Positions 34,700 to 45,140 of a stretch of 64,000 nucleotides of DNA are shown here, in pieces. A program made the position numbers and the translations under genes. Where the stretch lies: the NCBI GenBank assembly GCA_005784505.1, contig VCAZ01000102.1:434001-498000 (forward strand), in the 5' to 3' direction. The first letter of the stretch is position 1; every line of letters starts with the position of its first letter. The notes under the pieces were generated by a model. That model saw nothing but the letters and a program-made list of their open reading frames with translations, was not told the DNA's origin and ran no database searches. The stretch comes from Bagarius yarrelli. Taxonomy: Eukaryota; Chordata; Actinopteri; Siluriformes; Sisoridae.

Positions 34700-36600
34700 T
34701 ATTTCACTCAATTCAATTAATTTTTATTTGTATAGCACTTTAAATGGTGGACATTGTCTTAAAGCAGCTTTACACAGATAATTCAACAAAAATAAAAGAT
34801 TGTTCTTTATAAGTGTAAATTTGTCCCTAATGAGCAAGCCGGTGGCAATTGCGACAATGAAAAATGAGATGAAATTAGGAAGAAGCTTTGAGAGGAACCA
34901 AACTCAAGAGGGAACCCATCGTCAGCTGGTTGACACAGAATGTCCATTTATAACAGCTAAACAATGTTAAGGTGTGTAGTGATGGTGATCAATTGCAATG
35001 TAAACTGTAGCTTGGGTCAGTGAGGCAAAGTGAATCCTAATATATCCTGTGCGGCTCTTTAATTTTTTATGGAACCCAGGCTGTAGATGAGAAACATCTC
35101 TAGCAGAGTAGCCTTCAATCAAAGATAACATCATCCAGAGGCACAAACAGACAAAATCAAGGAAAGGGGCAAGAATACCTCTGAGGCATGTTTAACTCGA
35201 GCCAGAAAGAGAGAGAAATTGATTAATAAGTTGTGTAAAAATCACTGTGTATTTGGGGACTCGCAGGACTAGCTATGTCCTGAACACTAATAGGAAGGTT
35301 GTTCCATAACTGTGGGTCTTTTTAAGAGAAAGCTTTGTCCCCTGCTGTAGTCTTCATTACTTGAGGTACCAACAAATAGCCTGCACCTTTTGATCTATTT
35401 AGGTGTGGAATATAATAATGGTACAGGAATTCACTCAAAGGAAATACTAAAGTCAACAATCACACCAAAGTCTTTGACTGCTGTACACACTAAGACATGT
35501 GGTCCTAGTAACAGTACTTCTGTCTTATCAAAGTTAAGAAGAAGGAAGTTATGTAGGGCTGACCTCTCTCGTTTGGCTTTGCTGAAACATACAAATGTGT
35601 ATCATCAACATAGCAATGGAAGCTAATACCTTGTTTATGTAATATTTTAACCAGAGGCAGCATATATAAAGAGAAAAGCAGAGGGCCTGAGACAGATCCT
35701 TGTGGAACACAAACTTTAACTCAGGGAGTGCAGAAAACTTAACATTTACATCAACAAATAATGGTCAGTCAAATAAGACCTATGTCCAAAGAGACCTAAA
35801 GGATAGCTTTTCCTATTATTCCAACATTTTCTAGTCTAGCAAGGAAGATAATGTAATCAATGGTGTCAAAGCTCTAAGATCAAGCTAGTCAGTCAAAGGT
35901 TGATCATGTGCTATGATGAGGCCCAAATCCTGACTGATACATTTTGAAAATATTATTACTATATTATAAGTAGGTGTGAGAATAACTGCTGTGAAGGGTT
36001 GATAACTGCAAGTTTAAAAGACTTGGGTAAATAACCAGTGCTAACAGAAGAGATTACGGTTTCTAGATCAAATTTAATTACTTATCACTTTCTTAATAAC
36101 AGAATTATCTGTTTTATGAAACATATAGGCAAAAAGATCTAGAAATACAAGTAGACGAGTTTAATCAGAAAAATAAATTAATTCATTATCTTTAATAGGA
36201 GTAAAAACTTCGTAATTGATTATCTGTTATTAATTATAGTGTTATCTACAGGACTTTTTAAATAAAAGTAATTTGAATTTATATAAGTAGTCTGGATTTT
36301 TGGCTGATATTTTCAAGTTTAGAAATCACTACCTATTGATTACCTATCTCTTAATTTAATTGAATAAACTGCACTTTTTGTGTGACGATTAGATTATCAT
36401 TATAAACAGCTGTTACGCCGCCTCCTCTGCCATTTAGAAGTGGCTGATTTATATAACTATACCAAAGAGGATTACATTCATTTAATGCTATATATTTATT
36501 TGGTCTAATCCACATTTCTGTTAAACACATTACATAGAAGGGGGGTTGTGTGATGATAAACTGACAGAGATAAAGATGATGTAACAATAACTAAGCATGT
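34700..36600 (-). mobile_element. L2-type LINE, minus strand, with recognisable endonuclease and RT
   Basis: The 3' tail starts at about 34714 (+ strand TCAATTAATTTTTATTTGTA, TAGCACTTTAAATGGTGGAC). On the minus strand, RT sequence includes SLYMLPLVKILHKQGISFHC directly before YVDDTHLYVSAK (about 35670-35580), a catalytic YVDD box. The endonuclease N-terminus lies at 36540-36360: LTEMWIRPNKYIALNE, YSYINQPLLNGRGGGVTAVY. Much of the middle is lost, with stop codons and frame shifts. Confidence 0.65.
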
Positions 36601-36789
36601 GATGCGATAAAAGACTACAACTATAGCAGCTATAGCAATTAAAATGTAAAACAGAGCAGGGTGTAACTGGGAGAGAGAAGAGAGAAGTGGGGGTTAGAGG
36701 AGAAGCTTAAAGAATAAGAACCTCAAACTTTTAGAAGCAAGCTAAACTGGCTAACTAGCACTTGGAAGCATTAGTCAGTAAAATGCAAA

Positions 36790-37450
36790 GCAAAATGCAT
36801 CAGGATGCAGTGTGCGTGCTGATGGGCAAGCACACAATAGTGAGAGACCTTGTGAGGCAGTTGCCAAACGCTGACATGGTTGTCAACTGCGACTGCGAGC
36901 TGCAGTCTCGAAGCAAGCATAATAGGTGTTTAGCTTTTTAGCCAGAGAAGCATCTGTGTTTATCATTCTGGACAGTGTTATGTAGTCTGTTATTGTCCTA
37001 GCAGCCACAGGCTCCAATATGTTGAAACATATGTTGCTCCAATATGTTGTGATTCTAGTTTCCTCCTGTAGCGCCATTTTGCCTCCTTCACCTCCTCCTT
37101 CACTCTGTAGTATGCACCCTTTTAGTGGTTCATGTCCCCGGTGGCCAGCCCCACATTGTAGGCAGCAAAGCAGGTTCTCATAGAATCACAGATCTCCACC
37201 CACGGCTTCTGATTTGGACACGTTCTGTTTACAGTTTTGTGAACTGTATCATCTGCCAGTTTTCTGGAAAAATATCACAACCACTTCCGTAAACATGCTG
37301 ATGTCATAAGAGCTGTGCTTGAACATTTCCCAATTCGCATCATTTAGAGCGTTTTGCAGAGTGGCCACCAATTGGTCAGTCAAGCGCACGACCGCCTTCT
37401 GAACCGAAGATTCCTATTTTAGCTGTAGTGTGTATATAGGCATGAAGAAG
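36790..37450 (-). mobile_element. Rex1/CR1-like LINE fragment, minus strand
   Basis: Minus-strand frames read QLVATLQNALNDANWEMFKH (about 37375-37315) with TEVVVIFFQK after it, then ARTITDYITLSRMINTDASL and AKKLNTYYACFETAARS (37000-36890). These fit the region between endonuclease and RT of the same LINE group as the + strand copy at 30540. It abuts the L2 copy at about 36600-36790. Confidence 0.5.
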
Positions 37451-37646
37451 ACGGCAGCGTGGTGGGCATAATTGTACCTTGTAACTGACCTTGAGTGGTG
37501 TTTAGCAGTGGTCCAGTGTCCTCTCACCCCTGGTGGGCAGGTGATGTGTTGATTAAAGTTTAGTGTCTCTCTGGAACTTTACCTGACCCTGTGGTCCTCT
37601 AGTTTGTTCTCCAGAGACTGGACAGTGGCTAACAGGATAATAGGCC

Positions 37647-37682
37647 GGGGGGGGGGGGGGTGGGGGGGGGGGGGGGGGGGGG
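37647..37682. repeat. Poly-G homopolymer
   Basis: Thirty-six bases of G with a single T at 37661. This is unusual in length for an AT-rich region. The length may be inexact because such tracts are hard to sequence. Confidence 0.9.
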
Positions 37683-38014
37683 CATTGCGCTTGTTTCCCT
37701 AGTGGCCTTCTTTTTAGGTCATGTCTATTGTTGTTCCAGGATTTCGCTTGGCCAACTTGGATCCCTAACCTTGTCATATGTAATAATGACCATAGTGCAG
37801 ATAAAACAAGGTTATATATATATAATTAGTGCTGAAAATAAACAAAAATAGACAAAGCGTGGTCGGAGCAGTTGTAACGACAGCCGACCTCATCAGTGCC
37901 ATATTGCATGTAATCATCTTGCATTGGATTGGGTGGAATGGAGGAATCTCTTTGCTGTCCTCAAGAAGTTTGGTATGGGAGATCAAGTTCATAACTTGTA
38001 ATAAAATTTAAAAA

Positions 38015-40390
38015 ATTTCTTCTTCTTCTTCTTCTTCTTATTCGCCAAGGCGAATCATCTGTCTCCACCTAACCCTATTCTCTGCATCCTCTTCACTCAC
38101 ACCCACTAACTTCATGTCCTCGTTTATCGCATTCATATCTTCCTCCTATCGATATATTCACTGTTCCTCCTCTGTACATGTTAAAACCACCTCAATCTGG
38201 CTTCCCTGATTTTCTCCCCAAAACATCTAACATGAGCCGTTCACCTAATAAACGTGTTCCCAATCCTGTCCAACCTCGTCACTCCCAAAGAAAACCTTAA
38301 CATCTTCAGCTTTGCCACTTCGAAGCTCTGCCACCTGTTTCTTCCTCAGTGCCACTGTCTCTAAACCATATATCATAGATGGTCTCACCACTGTCTTGTA
38401 CACCTTCCCCTTGATTCTAGCTGATATTATCCTGTCACACATCACTCCTGACATGTTTCTCCACCCATTCCAACCTGCCTGTACTCACTTTTTTACCTTT
38501 TTTACACACTCTCCATTGCTCTGGATTGTCGACCCCAAGTACATAAACTCCTGTACCTTTTTTACCTCTTCACCCTGTAATCTCAATGTTCCACTTCTTT
38601 CCCTTTCATTCAAACACAGAGCAAACCTCCAGAGCAAACCTCCACCTTTCCAGGTTTTCCTTCCTGCTCTCACTACAGATCACAATGTCATCTGCAAACA
38701 TCATTGTCCCTGGAGATTTCTGTCTGACCTCGTCTGTTACCCAATGTATCACTACAGCAAACTAGAAGGGGCTCAGAGCTGATCCCTGATGCAGTCCCAC
38801 CTCCACTTTGAACTCCTCTGTCTGACCTACTGCACACGTCACCATTGTCCTGCTCCTCTCATACATATCCAGTAACACCCTGAAATACTTCTCTGCTATT
38901 CCTGACTTCCTAATACAATACCACAGCTCTTCTCTTGGTACCCTGTCATATGCTTTCTCCAGGTCTCCAAAAACACAATGCAGCTCTCTACGACCATCTC
39001 TGTACTTCTCTATCAACATTCTCAGAGCAAAGACTGCATCTGTGGTGCTCTTTCTGGGCATAAAGCCATACTGATGCCCACAAATATTTACTACCCTCCT
39101 TAACCTAGCTTCCACTACTCTTTCCCATACCTTTATTGTATGACTCATCAACTTTATGCCTCTGTAGTTGTTGCAACTCTGCACATCACCAGTTACACCA
39201 TTACACTCCTCCTCTATACCTCAGGCACCTTCTCACTCACTAAAATCGTGTTAAACAATCTAGTTTGAAATTCTACTGCTGCCACTTCTAGACATTTTCA
39301 CACCGCCACCGATATTTTATCAGGACCAACCGCCTTTCCTCTTTCATCCTCTTTAAAGCCATCCTAACTTTGCATGTACTAATCTTTTGAACTTCCTGCT
39401 CCACATTATTTACCTCTTATACTCTTTTTCCCCTCCCATTTTCCTCATTTATCAACCCTTCAAAGTACTTCCTCCATCTTCTCTGTACACTCTCCTCACT
39501 TGTAAGTACCTTTACATTGCTATCCTTATTAACCCTTCTGCTCGGCCTTAGCCACTTCCCTCTTCACTCTGTGCCGCAAATCCTTGTCAAATTTCTGTCT
39601 ACTTTTCTCAGTCCTTTCCATGTGACACACCCAGCACCTTTCTTCCTTGCTCTTTGATCACTTCCGCTGTAGTTTGCCATTCATTTAGAAACACTAACTG
39701 ACTGCTGAACTTATTCACAGTATTCTTCCTTTTTCACTTGGTTTTCTTCTCTACCTTTGATCTCTTCTTCTTCTTCTTCCAGACCAACATCTTCATCCGA
39801 CACACCACCATTCTATGCTGTCTGGCTACACTCTCTCCCACCACAACTTTACAGCCACTAATCTCTTTTAGATCGCTTTGTCTACATAAGATGTAATCTA
39901 CCTGTGTGCTCCTTTCTTCACTCTTATAAGTCACTATATGCTCCTCTCTCTTCTGGAAAAAAATATCTACCACAGCCATCTCCATTCTCTTAGCAAAGTC
40001 GACTATCATCTGTTCCTCACTGTTTCTTTTCCTGACTACAAACCTGCCGAAGAATTCCTCATCACCTCTGTTCTCCTCACCAACATGTCCATTAAATCTG
40101 TGCCTATCTCTCCTCTGGGAAAACTTACAGTTACCCCATCTAACTCCTTTGACCAACAGTAGCCCAATTTACGCTGGCAGCCTGTAGGTCAACGGGGCCG
40201 GTGGCGCTCGTTGTTAACCCAGGCCTCGACCGATCCAGTATGAAATTTTGAAGGATGATTTTCGTATTTAGATTTGGCAAAGTTTTATGTCAGATATACT
40301 TCCTGACACAACCCTTTTTATTTATCCAAGCTTGGGAACTGGCATCGAAGTCACTGGCTTGGGACCCCTGTGACTAGATTGTAAAAAATT
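38015..40390 (-). mobile_element. RTE-type LINE (BovB-like), minus strand
   Basis: Starting from the 5' side, the endonuclease remnant at 40156-39800 contains FNGHVGEENRGDEEFFGRFV and TYKSEERSTQVDYILCRQSD. The RT at 39184-38762 contains NNYRGIKLMSHTIKVWERVV, FGDLEKAYDRVPREELWYCI and EFKVEVGLHQGSALSPF. The FADD catalytic box (MMFADDIVIC) is readable on the minus strand at about 38708-38675. Downstream blocks are CLNERERSGTLRLQGEEVKK and ARIKGKVYKTVVRPSMIYGL. The 3' end finishes in a (GAA)n tail (TTC repeats at 38019-38041), typical of RTE elements. Frames are interrupted, for example between 39184 and 39730, so it is inactive. Confidence 0.8.
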
Positions 40391-40569
40391 TTTATTAGCA
40401 CAGATTTTAACAAATAAAGTAATTTGACCCATTCTATTTTTAAAGACGAACCAGGCAGGGCTGTCTCCTCACCTCTTTTGTTTGCTTTGAGTGATAAAAA
40501 AAAGTAATAAATATAGATTTTGTTTAATTGGCAGAATAAAAAAGTGCTTCTTTTAAAACTGTATTAAAT

Positions 40570-41070
40570 TTTTCCCCTTTTCTAGGGAATCAAAAATATT
40601 TGTAAACCCAAAGATGAGGAGTTTAGCCATTCTGGATTTTTGCTTTTATTCCACTCATATACAACTTTTTATAATGTGGCTCGAACAGTCGGCTATAGTC
40701 CCAGACTGGCTTCAGATAGAGCGGAATTATTACCATATTCAGTCTTCGAGCAGTGCTACTTTTCCCAGTAATATAGAGCAAGCAGTAGTTAATAGTATTG
40801 TCTTCAAGAAACAGTTAGATTTGGATGTCAAAAGAATTCCTTAAGATAAAATCACTCTCAGTTCAATCCAATTGCAAATAAGCCATTATTCCCTCCTTCA
40901 TGGAAGGACACAATAAATCATTTAAGAGACATTGGGTTTATGCACTGTTAAGGACCTTTATCTAGATGGCATTAGCACAAAAAAAATCACCTCCCAAAAA
41001 CATTTTATTAGATTTTTTAAAATAAGGAATTACTTGCATATTAGAATTACTTACACCTGTGTTATTATTT
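40570..41070 (+). mobile_element. L1-clade LINE fragment (C-terminal ORF2)
   Basis: The frame from 40614 reads MRSLAILDFCFYSTHIQLFI followed by WLEQSAIVPDWLQIE, and after a stop a KDLYLDGISTKKITSQKHFI-like segment (about 40950-41010) followed by RFFKIRNYL. This fits the region after the RT of L1/Tx1-type ORF2 proteins (tryptophan-rich PxWLQIE and the SFxxFxQLRxFL pattern). Identification rests on short motifs only. Confidence 0.45.
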
Positions 41071-41251
41071 TTGTTGTTTTATTTGTTTAAACAAGATTTC
41101 TCTCTTTTACTAAAAATGTGGAAGTGGAAGCATGTGATTAAGTGTGCAAATCTTCTCATATAGAGACCATCAAGGGCAATCTCACCTGAGAAGCTGTTTT
41201 TTTTTGTTTTGTGTATCAGGTATGTTTTTTCCTGTCTGTATTTTACTTTTA

Positions 41252-41422
41252 CAGCATTTGGTGGATGCCCTTATCCAGCAAATTACATTTATCTTTTTTA
41301 TACATTTGAGCAATTGGGGGTTAAGGGACTTACTAAGGGGCTCACAGTGGTGGTTTGGTGGTGCTGGGAATTGAACCCTGGTCTTTCTGGTATCAGTCCA
41401 ACACTTTAACCACTAAGCCACA
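41252..41422 (-). repeat. tRNA-derived SINE, minus orientation
   Basis: Inverted relative to the 56201 copy: the tail AGCATTTGGTGGATGCCCTTATCC and GAGCAATTGGGGGTTAAGGG come first, and the tRNA-like head with TGGGAATTGAACCC and GTTAAAGTGTTGGA (minus sense) lies at 41360-41420. Confidence 0.65.
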
Positions 41423-41559
41423 GATTTTAATGGTAATGTTTTTACACTGTCATTTTGGTCCTGTCTTTTGCCCCTTTCTTCATTACAGTCTTTATTGTAA
41501 GCACTATATCAGGCAGTTCTCATAGTATCGGTTCTCATAAGACCAATACGTATATACAT

Positions 41560-41850
41560 TAAATTGCAGTAGTCTAGACAAAGAGATATAAATGCTAAAC
41601 ATTTTAACTTTTAACTTTGGCTTTTTAATAATTTAAAAAGTGCAGATACCTGCTTAGTAAATAACAGGCCCAAGTCAAAGACAGCATCTACATTTTTAAC
41701 AGATAGTTTTGTATATGCAGCTAAGGTGCCCAACAATTGATTTAAGCTACCAGAGATAGCTAATGGTCGGAAAACAATTGCCCCTGTTTTACTCTCATTT
41801 AAATTTAAGAATCCTTGGTACATCCAACCTGAACACAGTCTGGAAACAAA
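41560..41850 (-). mobile_element. L2-type LINE reverse-transcriptase fragment
   Basis: Minus-strand frame 41823-41611 reads MYQGFLNLNESKTGAIVFRP and VDAVFDLGLLFTKQVSALFK. It matches the FLxLNxxKTEVLLFGP ... VKNLGVIFDxxLSFxxQV pattern of L2/Rex-type reverse transcriptases. Flanks are decayed. Confidence 0.5.
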
Positions 41851-42760
41851 TTAGATCAAAAATACAGGACAGTAAGAAAAAATGTACATATATAAGACTT
41901 ACAAATCCAGTAGCAGGAAAGCTAGGTCTCCATCTGTTTCCTTTCGTGCGTCACTTAATAATGTGGAGCATTTGCTTTGGTGAGCCGTCATCCTACATGA
42001 CTTTGTAGAAAGGCCCCCTCCTCCACAAAAACTTTTGGCTCGTGCAGGGCTTCCCTTCGAAGCAGTGTAGGATGATAGCTCATTGCCTCTTACAGTTTGG
42101 ATCATCAAGTGTAAGCCCATCTGGTAATGAGTCGTATTTGGGCTCATATCTGATTATTCTTTCGTTTCTTTTCTAACTGTACCATTGCAGTGGTTTTGAA
42201 ACTTGCATATCAGATTATAATTATAGTTAGCTGTTGGCTAACTCCACCAAGAATACAAAACAGGTTGTGGTCTTCCGCTGGTAGGGAATAAGTGGGGCTG
42301 TGGGTACCAACCTATATACGAAACTTTCAGAATGTAGTTCTTGAATAAGTTGTTGTACCACTGAACTAAATATTTAACATTATTTAACACATTATTTAAC
42401 GTGTAAAAACTAGTGTTGCTTTAAGACAAGAATATATCACCTTAAAGCAAGACATATATGGCTCAAACAATAAGAATGTTCTCTGAAGGACCACACCAGG
42501 TAATATCTAAACTTGACCTAATGCATAAATTTCTCAGGCAGCAGACTAAGCATTTTTTATTTTGTGGGTCTTCCCCTACAAGTTTTTCAGGGAAGCCCCC
42601 AGAAAGGACTTTGCGGTGTATGTGTAGTGTGTGCTGTTCACCTCCTCAGCCCTGTCATGCCTTAAATTCTGTGCAGACAAAAACCCCTTAAATGGGGAAC
42701 ATTATCTCACCCCGCCACCAGTGAGATAAGCTCAGACTAGTTCCTTTGTTTATTAGGCTA

Positions 42761-43042
42761 TGTGCTCTGGGGGTGCCGTGAGTTTTGAGTCTTGTCATGT
42801 GTTTTTCCCTAATTTTGTGAGTGGTTGTTTCCCTCACATTGTAGGGTAATCCCTCCCCTTTCGTTAGTGTGTGTATATACCCGTGTGTTTCAGGCTGTCT
42901 TGTTCTTACTTTGTCTACGCTGTTTGTTTATGCCTTGTGCTAGCTTTTCATGGTATGCCAATTTTAGTGTCTTTTTTGTTTTGTATTTTTGGCACTGTAA
43001 AGATTCTGTATTTGCATCCAGCTCAACCTCCTGTTCCTGACA
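42761..43042 (+). repeat. LTR-like repeat
   Basis: The segment begins TGTGCTCTGGGGGTGCCGTG and ends TTCCTGACA. It is T/G-rich, with a CCCTCACATTGTAGGGTAATCC stretch and repeated TTGTTT motifs, resembling LTRs of fish Gypsy elements. No 5-bp target duplication was found at the guessed ends, so limits and type are uncertain. Confidence 0.3.
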
Positions 43043-43621
43043 AAATGTTATATTAATAATAATTTTTAAATTATAATTTCTATATAAACTCACCCAGGAG
43101 ATGTACCCAGGAGAATAGAAAATCTAAGATGCTCTGATGAAATTGATATTTTAGTGACAATGGCCCAACTATATTGGCAAACATCAGTCCTGACTCTTCA
43201 AATGTTTTTATTTTTGTGTATGACACAGTAATAAATTGTAATTAAATTCTTAATTAAAAAATTGATAAAATCAATGTTTGTAGTAAAAACTAAACACCCA
43301 TCAATTGTATCAAGAACCAGGCCAAATGTTATTATCTAAACCAATGCATTTATTTCTGGTTCGGCAACACTGGCTGCACTCACTTCCACTCGAATGCAAA
43401 TGAATCTTGGATAAATAAGACTGATTTACAATCAGGCAGACTTCAATGGGTCTAGGTCTATATTACTAGTTATTATTATGGCATTCCTTTTAAAACTTGC
43501 ATATCACTTATCGGATTTTATTCATTTATAGGAGCAATAAAAATTACGTCATTTCCATCTATGATCATTTTCTGTTCAATAAATATTGGGCATTTCTACT
43601 TATTATTGTTAGTTTGGGTCA

Positions 43622-44230
43622 TTAAAGGCAGTGGCATACCATGTGTAATGATGAGGATCCATTATACTGGTATGTAAAGATGGAGGTTGAGAGGGATCCA
43701 TAATGCAGGTAATGGCGTTTAATTAGAAAAGAAAGAACAATCCAAAGAGTAGTCAGAAGCAAGCAAAAGGTCGGTACACAGAATATCCAAAATAGTAAGC
43801 AGACAAATCCAAAACATAAGACGATAAGCAGAGTCAGAGAACAGGCAAATATCAAAACTGTGAGCATAAACATGAGAGAACATAAATGCTTGGTATGTCG
43901 CAAGAGCAAACAATACTTCGCAACGTTGTTAGCAACTAGGCTATCTTAAATACACAAAGGTCTGGAAGTGATATGAGAAGTACTAGGTGAAGGCTAGTAT
44001 TCCTCCGCCGGTTGGGAGGTAGAGTCCTCATAAAAGCTTTATTGAAGTTAGAAGGGCAGTTCAAAAGCGTAGTCATCAAACGAGCAAAGTTCGGTACACA
44101 ATAATCCACAGAGAAACATACAAAGAAATCCAACTCGTGAGGCAAAGAGGCAGAGTCAGAAAACAGGCAAAGATCTAAAACCAGAGAAGCAGAAAGCAAA
44201 AATATATACTTAGCAAACAATATGTGTTAG
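43622..44230. repeat. Two related repeat units side by side
   Basis: Units at about 43690-43920 and 44025-44225 share the order: a TTTAATTAGAAAAGAAAGAACA / TTTATTGAAGTTAGAAGGGCA start, AGTAGTCA/GTAGTCATCAAA, GGTCGGTACACAGAATATCC / AGTTCGGTACACAATAATCC, GCAGAGTCAGAGAACAGGCAAA / GCAGAGTCAGAAAACAGGCAAA. The long minus-strand frames across them (up to 95 codons) are hydrophobic and probably accidental. The repeat family was not identified. Confidence 0.45.
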
Positions 44231-44319
44231 CCAATACGTGGCAGCCTTTGGGTGCAGCAGCGGAAGACGCGAGTCATGCTATGTTTGAGAATATGTGTTT
44301 GTTAGGTGTGTGTCTAGAA

Positions 44320-44590
44320 AATACCCACTATACGGTAACATAAACTATGTTATCAGGTTAATCCATAAATTCGCAGATTTGTTCTCAAACTTCTCTATTG
44401 ATAAAGCTTTATTTGTGGGAGACTTTGATCATTCAAAGAACTCCTTAAAGAAAGCATTTATGCATTTATGTCCATTCTAGACTAACTCAGAAAGTACTAG
44501 AACCCACTCACAAAAGGAAGTCACACTCTCAATCTCATTCCGACATATAATGTCAGTGGAAATAAAGATCAAGGCAATTGCACAGTTTTT
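44320..44590 (+). mobile_element. L2-type LINE endonuclease fragment
   Basis: The frame reads KFADLFSNFSIDKALFVGDF then DHSKNSLKKAFMHLCPF and, after a stop, STRTHSQKEVTLSISF. This corresponds to the KEFADLLSxLVLxxDKxLIVGDFNIHVD ... LGxAF ... EPTHxxGHTLDLI pattern of L2 endonucleases. It is cut off by the antisense LINE tail that begins at 44597. Confidence 0.55.
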
Positions 44591-44596
44591 TTCAGT

Positions 44597-45140
44597 CAAG
44601 TCACCTTTATTTATATAGCGCTTTTAACAATCAGGATTGTTTCAAAGCAGCTTTACAGAAATACCTCACAAACAATGATATTAAACATTCATTAGAACAG
44701 TCAATTTGATTGATATCCAAAAATTAAGAGTCCCCAACTAAGCAAGCCAGAGGCGACAGCGGCAAGGACCAGGCTCAGTCGGGGGATCAGTTCTTCTCTG
44801 ACCAGATAAACCAGTAGGTTACCCGTGCTGCAGCACAGTTTCTGTGGTCTTGTCCAGATGGCCGCTTGGAAGATAAGAAAAACTGCCTTATTGTCTCCAG
44901 GTGATGGTGGCGATGGTGAGCTTGGAATAACAAAGAACAGTCATATGTTAGCGTAGATGCAATTCGACTGGTGATAAACAAATATATTATGTGTTATTGG
45001 TGGTGTTTCCTGGTTCCGGTTGACCTGACTATCGCAGCCTGATAATCCTTTAACAGATTTGAATAATAAAAATGTGTGTATTATGTGTAGGCCAGGTTAA
45101 AGAGATGTGTTTTTAATCTAGTTTTAAACTGGCAGAGCGT
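44597..45140 (-). mobile_element. L2-type LINE 3' tail, minus strand
   Basis: On the + strand it starts GTCAAGTCACCTTTATTTAT, then ATAGCGCTTTTAACAATCAG, and continues with AAGCAAGCCAGAGGCGACAG, CCGGTTGACCTGACTATCGC and so on. The order and sequence are the same as 23584-24175. Only the 3' untranslated region remains. Confidence 0.65.

Noticed and set aside
37553..37777. Frame with a poly-proline run
   Set aside because: The proline run is the translation of the poly-G tract on the other strand.
38019..38041. TTC repeat considered as an independent microsatellite or CRISPR-like array
   Set aside because: It is the (GAA)n tail of the RTE element on the minus strand; there are no spacers.
43622..44220. 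Hydrophobic minus-strand frames of 94-95 codons
   Set aside because: They fall in two copies of a dispersed repeat, differ in sequence, and show no signal peptide or family pattern.
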